Of a stretch of 64,000 nt of DNA, positions 37,201 through 42,829 are shown one piece after another; positions within the stretch are counted from its first letter, which is position 1; every line of letters starts with the position of its first letter. A model generated the notes under the pieces. It was not told where the DNA came from, did no database searches, and saw only the letters and a list, made by a program, of their open reading frames with translations. Location: the NCBI GenBank assembly GCA_025357635.1, contig JANXOV010000105.1:1-64000 (forward strand), read 5' to 3'. Both the position numbers and the translations under genes were made by a program. Source of the stretch: Pseudomonadota bacterium (lineage in GTDB: Bacteria; Pseudomonadota; Gammaproteobacteria; Steroidobacterales; Steroidobacteraceae).

Positions 37201-38110
37201 CGGAGGCGGTTGTATTGCCGGCGTCGAACGAAACTCCATTGATGAGGTAATAGCGCGGGCTGTAATTCACAGCGGGCGGATAGCAGGAGTGCGCAGCGGC
37301 GGATACGCCCACATCACCACATTTTCCAACCTGCCCATCCCATACGGCCGTTTCAGAGAAAGCGGCGTTCAGCACGACCTGTGCGACTTCGGCATTTTGC
37401 GCCGGGTCGATCTCGCTGAACAGCAGCGGCACATCCTGGTCGAACGTGGCTCCGTAGGCTGTCGGCGTGACGGCGGGGTCGGTCACGACCAACACGGCGT
37501 ACAACCCCATCGGTCCTTGTATCGAAGGTTCGGTGCCCGACTCGATCAGGTAGGTGCCCGGACGCAGGTTGTTCCAGACCAATGCATCGCTGCTGCCACC
37601 GGAAAGAACTTCAACGCCAAATGATCGCACTCTGTCCACCTGTGCGGGCGGTGTGAAGGTGGGATCATTGGGGCCGGTGCCACCCAGCGTGCCCGGCCAT
37701 GTGGTGCCCTGAGGACCATGAGTGGGACTGGCCATGCGCTTCGGATTCGCGCCTAAGCCGCCCCCCAATTGACCCACGACGACGAGCGATGTCGGAACCT
37801 TGGCAGGTAGCTGGTTGAACAGAGTGATGGTCAACGGCGAACCTGCCGGCACGCGGATCAACGGGGGCTGCCAGCTGCCGGTCTGGGCAGAGCCATTCAA
37901 GGCTGTGCACGAAACACCGGTTCCGGTCACCGCACCGCAGGTGTAACCCCACATCGGCACGCTATTGCCATCCGGCATGGCCGCAGATTGCGATGACGCA
38001 GTCAGCGTGACAGCGCTTTGGGCAAGAGCAGCACCACTGGCGAACAGGAGAGCGGATGCAGCGAGTCCTGAACGGATCAGATTCGCCTTGAGCATTTTGA
38101 TATTCATCAT
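28226..38110 (-). CDS. Giant secreted cupredoxin / Ig-like / beta-helix protein
   Basis: A 3,294-residue exported protein starting at ATG 38110 (GAGG upstream) with a signal peptide ending GAALAQ. In order: a cupredoxin-like region (about 35-415) aligned in plan with the two upstream multicopper proteins but without their HxH or HCH ligands; Ig/VCBS-like repeats (about 430-640); SdrD/CNA-B-type beta domains (about 830-1,030 and 1,340-1,560); and an IPT/TIG domain near 2,030. A right-handed parallel beta-helix follows (about 2,140-2,900; IQTAIDSANPGDLILVQPGVY, IHHNWIAGNLSTGDGGGV). It ends with two tandem IPT/TIG repeats (about 3,000-3,170) and a beta domain. It is likely cell-surface or extracellular, an adhesin-like scaffold or substrate-binding arm. 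It follows the second copper protein by 12 bp. Confidence 0.85.
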   Translation of the reverse strand: MMNIKMLKANLIRSGLAASALLFASGAALAQSAVTLTASSQSAAMPDGNSVPMWGYTCGAVTGTGVSCTALNGSAQTGSWQPPLIRVPAGSPLTITLFNQLPAKVPTSLVVVGQLGGGLGANPKRMASPTHGPQGTTWPGTLGGTGPNDPTFTPPAQVDRVRSFGVEVLSGGSSDALVWNNLRPGTYLIESGTEPSIQGPMGLYAVLVVTDPAVTPTAYGATFDQDVPLLFSEIDPAQNAEVAQVVLNAAFSETAVWDGQVGKCGDVGVSAAAHSCYPPAVNYSPRYYLINGVSFDAGNTTASAMAVPATATQGRVLLRFVNAGLRMHVPSVVGAPLTLRAEDGNKLPGLARVQNEVFLAPGKTFDVTIQPAADTTTPGQYKPATYPVFDRALGLSTNNQLDGGMQAYLQVAGGATSGAGSVAQLNPATAVTDSYSVVGNSIAISDPAKGVMANDSGIYGVAISGTPAGMSVSLNPNGTFTVSGFTTDADFNYCGNGAVSGAACAVVHLSACTATTCVGSKPVAKAVQFTSNVATRYISSTPGVLGDNVKNPSGFALAAALVGTPAGITMNADGSFTAAGPGTDCPTLIPAAPTGASCVQFQYEAKTSTGLTSDPALATVVFLPASNLAVNVKDAKNGVGITDFRWIIEEDQTVKVDPKCQVNVNPRPLDSFNRPCPALPVMSQGYNFHTAHMPVVAAGCVGTISCELGQTLGGAPAVCDVGDGACRLGDSKAPLDPRAVHLDSNKHYFISILPGDGVNATIGGATGPVTDPTVVGGVRQFDIAMDCGDYAPGNPAWIAGDVGAICGHAMGGAPIAVNQSSVDIKLQRTPLPTAKISVQVYQDDNPLNGENDAGGGVDVLAPNEPGLGGFEVKLFDQAGGLGDATGQITYDMFNMPVSNALAGKKDPVTGNDACPITKRSDGLVGMIPACPTYESDGKTLSPLAGQVVIANLYPGLYEVVASPSADRIARGEEWLQTNTLDGGKPHEAFIKPDEPGYFQEFGPGGYHVSIGFANPKVINNRKAGYCSGRTGDQACTHKLTVHVTNAHMSRTPDQRTYSSESYDHYAFTQCYVSIGPADAEDFAFKKCDLTQVNGKTVATANFDNMPNGVYKISVFDQWNDIMLDGLVGTISVKGDTVETLPVTQWRTNLATRTFIDNGCGPTGTAANAGDGVSQDCEPGLALVNTNIHYRDGSVGFFNNTDLNGYAGFNEVFPFMNWLVVDTSSTRYKVTGVHAVYDAGGPVDGSAAQPGVTNWTPSDLAANVANTQVRVPLPRDLRMPGARYCDNADCSPTDTGASGGQSTGAVFPPQAWGTTMGWQGLLGQNTFIEFGVKPFKASAGTAPAENGGISGMVIYASTRPFDDPALSLQLSWEPGIPRVKVNLYKKEVDASGHEKLTLADTTTTASWDDWSQGFRKGADGTTLLTAGTADKAGKVPNMNCPGQAGDSPFFATLKDSKQWLDADGNTLAYHSQFKCYDGWSQLNQVQPAPYDGLYKFPSVVAIDPANGKSAKSNCLTCVPNPDDGTPMLPAGKYVVEVVMPPGYELVKEEDKNILLGDVYIAPVTQQFGGPGNIFIMPDQAAVNASYNPNNPGSLNLTTNLGATPRHEGDTGSIESFWPCVGAERIVPDLNSLYPGAGQAAPFAGAKRRLCDRKEVTLQNEAAALAKFYIFSSTHIAGHFTGTITNDFAAEFDPFSPQFGEKFGPPNLPVAMRDFTGNEVARVYSDQWGIYNGLYFSSYSVNPPNPTGYVPQMSIACMNDPGPILGPDGTTMITDPAYNPAYSNFCYETPFMPGFTAYMDTPVIPTQSFADGYNLPDTEYPDGTPTIGSVVSDSAKGPWIRWAGSTPARVAFSISGVDPQGTTIDQVTSVTIGATTVTTGPIACVASAGCPSATTTNAIRGRNTWMAQQVAANINAGTSGYTATSTNASATAPYPASVTITAPLGTGADTSAVVVTQVGLTVPATLAMAGGSGTAPSGTLTINCPGGVANDCKKEVQNPNYSGPNATVAPYNQKTITRQYGFGNQCTSPAAGSPTCNTLSSVTIRGVTAPVTGWSTTSITVSVPAGIAPCRVQQRGQTATLCGEMVITAGNGKQSIDAITVTVGGSEPWVVTPNDFATNTGGAVIAPAGKSVKDYTTNLGRMFFSPIQTAIDSANPGDLILVQPGVYRENLIMWKPVRLQGVGANSVTINADAHPAGKMDQWRRQVVCAFGLDLDGRPNLNNVQANFDPTGKYTCPNAMFLKADRIPFEAITGWDASGNGNLAQVLQEPTLMGAYEGAGITVVGRGVRVPRLSTDFWGADPTAAGAFAAGSRYLTAGDCDSTGGTDLNRNYATSNYHCNPSRIDGVSIINSSQGGGGVFVHGWGHNLVIANTRIQGNHGTLAGAINLGNGETPPVFLNDGATCGAGVTTLCPPIPEGTPTGAAIPFGFNTRVHIHNNMLYNNASIGDALFTGTPAGAGGVTVSSGGDNYHIHHNWIAGNLSTGDGGGVQTLGVSFNGRITNNYVLFNQSTNPTLPTNGGGIVIQGANEPRSINGQECGAATDVDCPPGLGDGTGANLIIDGNLILGNSAESGSGGGISLLSINGSEMIAFPLQNSRWYGVTLSNNIIANNVAGWDGGGVSMQDALKVTLANNTIASNDTTASAGALFKTLGAINTGSTPPGCLNFPAQQQNLVCPQDGAPHSPQPAGLVTLAHTPNLIEAIGTLSSVLGVKVLCPAPTGQGFGYTGTLGANGDCMKVSKPRLVNDLFWHNRAFEVNVVDVAGNIVGNGDGTGTPTGTGLLSQQNLIAVMPLLNQSKTGECAVPTTGTVPGTFYYDMGLRTDDVLAGNASFTANKLVSYYSIISGDPQNVVTKNNPVTATGTPFIAEYCNGARVAPEKGDAFKGYNAPPGASETTGLATVFVFNGIRPTATVDEGHNWLNLTYGPLTLNRSAVNTSAADAPELMVASASIGAVGGAYSITGISDAAGAGIVNGLTPATDFFGRPRFAAQTSVGAVEVAVVPPVLTSISPSSGVQGATVPVTLTGSALARTSVINAGADINCAITAATRTSVSANCAIAASAATGARDVTVTTPGGTSNAVTFTVNVAPPNLTLISPTSGIQGRNVTVTLTGTGLSGTSLVTVSGTGVSCTINGTPTATSVSASCAIAATAATGARTVTVTTPVGVSNGLSFTVNLPPPPAPNPALNCPNTCIGGSSTSWGAVSGNVTKTFTLSNSGPGAFKISAISAAKLGGGNGIYTVTGGTCVVGNTVSNGGSCIVIVNFNSQSNFSITLGRLTVTGTASDGSGSYSASRALAGS

Positions 38111-38122
38111 GTTGGTCCTCAC

Positions 38123-39757
38123 CTATTTCGCTTCGTCGATGCTAAAGACCCAGGGGTCCACCAGCATCATCATCATCATTCCGCCTGGGAAGATATTGTT
38201 GGTCGTAATCTCTCGCTCGTTGTGCGAGTGCCACATGTAGGCGAACCCGGCTTCAGAACCAGGATCGTTGGCGATCGTGCCGAATGGCGGGATTGGTGTT
38301 GCACCCACCGAGCGCAGGTTCGCGTCAGGTCCGAGGTAGGGGCTGCCCGAATACCACGCGCCATTGGCCACGATGTTCGGATCAGGGAGAGTGACGGGGC
38401 CGCCGCTGCCGACGCTGCCGAATGGCTTGTCTTCCAGAGCATGCTTGTGATCCGCGCACCATTCGTAGTAGTTGGGCGCGTCGGGCTTGGCAGTGTAGTA
38501 GCCGTTCGCATCGGCATCGCATGGCGCGCCACCGTTACCTTCGAGGCCACCGCTCGGGTTGTTCGAGGTGTGTCCGTGGACGTCCCAGTTCAGACCCTTA
38601 CCGGTCCACTGGAAAATGCCGTCGAGCGTTTGCCCCGGGGTGGTCGTAGTCGTGAACAAGAGCGGGCCAGCAAGGTTATTCGAGCCGCTCGTTTCACTCA
38701 GGAGCAAGTTGCCGTCGCGAGCCAGCAGACGCAGATGGTTGGCGTGCTCATGCAAGGGATGCTGCATGCGGCCTTGGCCAATGACCCGCACCAGGGTGAG
38801 CTCACCCGGATGCATGTGCGGATTGCCGTTGTAGGGCTGATGCGGATACTGCGCGGCGTAGTTGGGGTCCATGTCATCGGGCATGGAGCGGCCATTCACC
38901 AGGAAATACGCAGCCTTGTAGGGTTCGGTTTCCACGTTCATGCAACCGCTCGGCGAGTTGCAGTCAACGCCCGCCTGCTCTTCAGCCTGGCGGTGGATGG
39001 CCGGGTCCATCTCGGACAACTGGAACAAGTATTCACGGTCGTAACAGGCGGCCGGGTTGTTGTACGCGGCGGCTGCGTGCCGGAAGTCGACATCATCTGC
39101 GGCCCGAGCGGGCTTGCTGCCGACCGCGACACAAGTTGCGGCGGCGTTGGTCGGGGCACTGTAGCCAGTGGGCAGGCCACCTGCATCGAGCGTCGGCATG
39201 ACGATCAAGGCACCAAAAAGTCCCAGTTCCACCTGCAGGTTGCCGCGCGTACCGCTGTAGTAAGCGTGCGTGCCCGGAACGTCGGCGACGAAGGTGTAGG
39301 TCACGGCACAGCCGTGCGGCGCTTCCGTCGTCAGGACGCCGGCGGAGGCCGAGCTGCTGCAAGGTCCGGGCGCGGCGGTAACCGTAAACCCCGGAAACAG
39401 GAGCGAGGTGTTGCCGGCGGCTGCCGGCAGGTTATTGGTCAGGGTGACGCTCACCGTTTGTCCTTGAGTGACGATGAGCGTCGGACCCGGGAGTTGCATC
39501 GTGCCGCAGGAGCCGCCAGCGATGGCTGATGGCGCGAAGGCCGGCGCGGCCGAGCCGGCGGAGCAGCCGTAACCCCAGGAATAGACGCTCGCGCCATCGG
39601 GCTGGCTGATATAGCCCGCCTCGGCGTTGAGGTTGAAAACGCCCGAGGCTGCGGTGATGCCGGGAACGGCCGCTTGAATGCCGACTGCCAGCAGCGAGCC
39701 GCCCGTAATTGCAGCGCCGTAGAAGAGCCGCCCGATGAGTGAATTCGTGTGTCGCAT
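38123..39757 (-). CDS. Multicopper-oxidase-like protein with HPLHEH and Met5 run
   Basis: A 544-residue exported cupredoxin-domain protein. Copper-type motifs are HMHPGE (His314, His316), HPLHEHANH (His333, 336, 338, 341) and, near the end, MWHSHNERE (His510, His512). A run of five methionines follows at 527-531. The type 1 copper signature HCHxxxH...M is not present; the equivalent segment early in the protein reads GTHAYYSGT. It therefore carries candidate type 2/3 ligands but no recognisable type 1 Cys. There are several paired Cys in loops. It sits 10 bp after the first copper protein. Function could be oxidase subunit, copper store or scaffold. Confidence 0.8.
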   Translation of the reverse strand: MRHTNSLIGRLFYGAAITGGSLLAVGIQAAVPGITAASGVFNLNAEAGYISQPDGASVYSWGYGCSAGSAAPAFAPSAIAGGSCGTMQLPGPTLIVTQGQTVSVTLTNNLPAAAGNTSLLFPGFTVTAAPGPCSSSASAGVLTTEAPHGCAVTYTFVADVPGTHAYYSGTRGNLQVELGLFGALIVMPTLDAGGLPTGYSAPTNAAATCVAVGSKPARAADDVDFRHAAAAYNNPAACYDREYLFQLSEMDPAIHRQAEEQAGVDCNSPSGCMNVETEPYKAAYFLVNGRSMPDDMDPNYAAQYPHQPYNGNPHMHPGELTLVRVIGQGRMQHPLHEHANHLRLLARDGNLLLSETSGSNNLAGPLLFTTTTTPGQTLDGIFQWTGKGLNWDVHGHTSNNPSGGLEGNGGAPCDADANGYYTAKPDAPNYYEWCADHKHALEDKPFGSVGSGGPVTLPDPNIVANGAWYSGSPYLGPDANLRSVGATPIPPFGTIANDPGSEAGFAYMWHSHNEREITTNNIFPGGMMMMMLVDPWVFSIDEAK

Positions 39758-39767
39758 GGGTGCTCTC

Positions 39768-41387
39768 CTAGATGCTCGGCCCGACGATGATCTCGGTCAT
39801 CATGCCGCCGAAATTTTCGGCGTCGTTTGACAAGTGATCCAATTGCGGTGTGTACAAGTAATACGTGCACGGAGCGCTCGTCGTGCATCCTGCATATTCC
39901 GGCTTGCTTGCGTCCAGGATCACGTCCACAGATTCACCGCCCGCTAGCGTGATCGAGTTGGTGTCGTAGTACATATTGTTGCCGTCCAGGTCGCGCAGCA
40001 AACGCGCGTTGTAGCCGATGACGTGCATGGGCATACCCAGCGAGGCGAGCGTGTGGTACTCGGTGACGTTCAGGTCGGAGAATCGCAGCAGCGCCTTGCC
40101 ACCGGCGGGAATCTTGATCAAAGACCGCATCGGCTGCGTCGTGCGGGTCACGCCGTCGGACTGTTGGGTCGTCAGCGCATCGGGGTTGATCGTATCCGGG
40201 TAGCTGCGTCCATTGAGGAGAAAATACTTGTCCTTGTTGTCGGCGAACGATTCCGGGTTGAACGTCATGCCGACGAAGTGGAAGTTCGGATCGAAGCCGT
40301 GCATCTGGATCGGATACTCGACATCGTATTCAGTGGATCCGTCGCCGTCGTTATAGGCGTACTTCTTGCCAGTCGCATTGGCGGTGGCGTTATTGGCCGG
40401 TAACGGCGTCTGCCCGGTGCACAGAAGATCACTGCAGGTAGCGCCGGTCCCGCCCGTGCTGCTGCTCTGGTTCGCAGTCTGCAGTGCCGAGCGCAGATCG
40501 TTGCCGACGACGATGGAGTTCTGCTTCGGCCGCACGTAGATCTGTCCGACCATGCCCATCTGCAGATGCTCGGGCGGCGAGATGTGGCAGTGCCACATGT
40601 AGGTTCCCGCGTCGGGCGCAAGGTAGTAGTAGGTGAAGCTGCCGCCGATATTAATGGCAACCGAGGCGTCCGGCACGCCGTCGTAGAAAGCCGAGGCGTT
40701 CGGGTAACCGTGGAAGTGCACAGTGTGCTGTTCGAACAAGTCCGGGCGCATGATCTGCCCAACGTTGGTCAGCGTCAGAAACAATTCGTCACCCTCGTCT
40801 ATGGCGATCAGAGGCGCCGGGATGTTGCCGTTCAGAACACCGACATCCATGATCAGCCGCGGGTCGACATGTCCGTCGAGGCAGCCGCCGCCAGACGAGT
40901 GGCCCAAAGGACAGATCGGACTGCCGGTCGAATCTCGAGCCGGTTCCGGATTTGGAACCAGACCGATTGCACCATTGAACTTGTACCCGCTGGGGTCGGG
41001 TGCGCCGACCTTGACGGCGTCCAGAACTCCGTCGGAATCAAGGTTTCCATCGCTTCCATCAAAGTTCGCGTGCGTCGCATCCAGGTTCGATTTGTTGAAC
41101 TCCGCCGCGGTCACCGTGCCGGGTAATCCTTGGGCCATGTTGGCCAGGCCCGAGAGCGGACCAAATGCGAACAGATAGATTTGCGTTCCGTCGGCCATGG
41201 TCGCAAATCCATCACCGCCGGAGATCTGCTGGCACTTGATGCCCGGGTTCGGCTTTCCATTGATCAGCGGATGCAGTTTCGTATGCGTAGGGCACTGCAC
41301 CCGAAACGACTGTGCCGCCGCCGGCAGCGCAACAAGCGCCAAAAGAATCGCTGGTAACCCGCGGCGAAAAAACTGTGTGCTAAACAT
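39768..41387 (-). CDS. Multicopper oxidase-like protein with type 1 copper site
   Basis: A 539-residue exported protein, first gene of the copper operon; ATG 41387 has GGAGG seven bases upstream. After the signal peptide, an N-terminal insert with an Asp/Gly calcium-type loop (DGSDGNLDSDG near 110-120) precedes the cupredoxin core. HTVHFHGY (His221, 224, 226) resembles the HWHG motif. MWHCHISPPEHLQMGM gives a type 1 set: Cys267, His268 or His274, and Met277/279. The gap between HCH and the next His is five residues, not the usual three. The second domain has GMPMHVIGY in place of HPxHLHG. With the type 1 site in the first half it resembles two-domain oxidases of type C or nitrite-reductase plan. 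The substrate is unknown. Confidence 0.85.
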   Translation of the reverse strand: MFSTQFFRRGLPAILLALVALPAAAQSFRVQCPTHTKLHPLINGKPNPGIKCQQISGGDGFATMADGTQIYLFAFGPLSGLANMAQGLPGTVTAAEFNKSNLDATHANFDGSDGNLDSDGVLDAVKVGAPDPSGYKFNGAIGLVPNPEPARDSTGSPICPLGHSSGGGCLDGHVDPRLIMDVGVLNGNIPAPLIAIDEGDELFLTLTNVGQIMRPDLFEQHTVHFHGYPNASAFYDGVPDASVAINIGGSFTYYYLAPDAGTYMWHCHISPPEHLQMGMVGQIYVRPKQNSIVVGNDLRSALQTANQSSSTGGTGATCSDLLCTGQTPLPANNATANATGKKYAYNDGDGSTEYDVEYPIQMHGFDPNFHFVGMTFNPESFADNKDKYFLLNGRSYPDTINPDALTTQQSDGVTRTTQPMRSLIKIPAGGKALLRFSDLNVTEYHTLASLGMPMHVIGYNARLLRDLDGNNMYYDTNSITLAGGESVDVILDASKPEYAGCTTSAPCTYYLYTPQLDHLSNDAENFGGMMTEIIVGPSI

Positions 41388-41858
41388 TATGACCTCCGGC
41401 CTCGCGTACGTGCGCAAGCTGCGCGCCAATCAAACCCTTCGTGATCAATCTGCGACATCGGCTGGATTCCCCCGGCTAAATCCACATCGAACTTTTTGTT
41501 TTTGTTCATGTCCCAAGACAGGCTCGCAAGGAATCTGGCTGCGCCTTGAAGCGGCGCATCCGGACGGAGATCAATGTCGATTCGTTCATGCATCCCTCGA
41601 AACCTCGCGGAATTCGAACGGGAATTCCGGCAGGGCTATTCTTGGTTGCGGCGCAATGGCCGTATATGCGGTCGAGTGCCTACAGGAGATGAAGGGTTTC
41701 ACTGTAGATTTGACTGACGATGAGTTACATCGGCGCTGACAAATGAGGTGAAGCGCCTGCGTTAAGTAATATGCGCGGGGTGGAAAATTGTCTGCAGCGC
41801 GTCGGACTTGAGCGCTGTTCGACGCCGGACGAGTTGTTATGTTCCCTCGCCGACCTTC
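41388..41858. promoter_or_regulatory. Leader region upstream of the copper operon, with inverted repeat
   Basis: About 470 bp separate the copper operon from the LuxR-type gene, which lies upstream on the same strand. At 41608-41629 CGGAATTC and GAATTCCG form a perfect 8-6-8 inverted repeat (spacer GAACGG), a candidate operator about 220 bp before the first gene. A 68-codon minus-strand frame directly before the operon (41593-41387) has no recognisable product and is not called as a gene. The rest shows nothing clear. Confidence 0.45.
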
Positions 41859-42593
41859 TCAATAAGCCGCGGCTTTTTTCTCGGTCTTGGCGGGCATGTC
41901 AGGCCGCGGCAGTTCGCTCATCGGCCGGCTGCCGGCAAGACCGTGACGAACCGCATACATCGTGATGGCCGCTGTGTTGTGCAACTGCAGTTTGCGCATC
42001 AGATTGGAACGATGTTTCTCGATGGTCTTGACGCTCAGGTCAAGCGCCCGCGCGATGATCTTGTTGGATTCACCGAGCGCGATCCGCGTCAGCACTTCGC
42101 GTTCACGGCCCGTGATGGATTGCGGGTCGACCAACGGCCGCCGCGGCTCGCTGCCGGCCAGATACCCCGACAGGATCTTGCTGGCGATCGCTTTGCACAG
42201 AAACTGCTGCCCCGCCGAGACCGTGCGAATCGCCAGCATCAACTCGGCGCGATTCGCATCTTTCAACACATATCCATCGGCGCCGGCGTTGAGGGCTGCG
42301 CGGATGTATTCCTCGCTATTGTGGGCCGTGAGAACCAGTTTGCGCGCGCTGGGGCAGCATTGCCGGATATCGGCGAGCAAGTCGAAACCGGAACGGCCTG
42401 GGAGCGCAAGATCGGTGAGCACCAGAGCCGGCTGCAACTGGCGCAACCCCTCGAGGCATTCTTCGACGCAGCCGAAGTCTCCGACCACTTCAAAATCCGC
42501 CTCGATTTCGATCAGCGCCTTGAGTCCTTCGCGCAGAATCGCGTGGTCTTCGACCAAAACGATGCGCGTTCGAACTTTCGAACGGACGTTCAT
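41859..42593 (-). CDS. LuxR/NarL-family response regulator
   Basis: A 244-residue two-domain regulator. The receiver has an acidic pocket in VLVEDHA, phospho-acceptor Asp61 (LVLTDLALPG), Thr in LVLTAHN and Lys in YVLKDAN. The C-terminal LuxR helix-turn-helix has ITGREREVLTRIALGES, NKIIARALDLSVKTIEKHRS. An Ala/Lys-rich tail follows. ATG 42593 is preferred; a GTG at 42614 would add seven residues. No kinase is adjacent; the NarX-type kinase at 11495-12763 is of the right type. It lies just upstream of the copper operon and may control it. Confidence 0.92.
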   Translation of the reverse strand: MNVRSKVRTRIVLVEDHAILREGLKALIEIEADFEVVGDFGCVEECLEGLRQLQPALVLTDLALPGRSGFDLLADIRQCCPSARKLVLTAHNSEEYIRAALNAGADGYVLKDANRAELMLAIRTVSAGQQFLCKAIASKILSGYLAGSEPRRPLVDPQSITGREREVLTRIALGESNKIIARALDLSVKTIEKHRSNLMRKLQLHNTAAITMYAVRHGLAGSRPMSELPRPDMPAKTEKKAAAY

Positions 42594-42653
42594 TCCAGGC
42601 GTCGAATCAAGCACGAAAGCTCACCGCACGTCTCCCTGACTCCAACATTCGGC

Positions 42654-42667
42654 GCAAATGTATTTGC
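42654..42667. promoter_or_regulatory. Palindrome upstream of the LuxR-type gene
   Basis: GCAAAT and ATTTGC form a perfect 6-2-6 palindrome 60 bp before the regulator start, in an AT-richer promoter-like stretch. Possible autoregulatory or promoter-proximal operator; no regulator is assigned. Confidence 0.3.
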
Positions 42668-42829
42668 TCGCGGATGTAAATACCGTCAACCACTGCGTTC
42701 TGGCAGCGAATATACGGGTAAGCGCTTATATTGCGGCGCGGATGCGACATATTTGCGACGCGCGGCGCCCTTATTCGCGGCGTTGGGCGCTCATCCACAC
42801 TTCCTGAAGATTATGTCAACTCAAAGACG

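Noticed and set aside
28226-38110. Giant protein considered as a split or assembly-fused set of genes
   Set aside because: The frame is continuous, domain types recur along it, and no internal ribosome site or signal peptide marks a second start.
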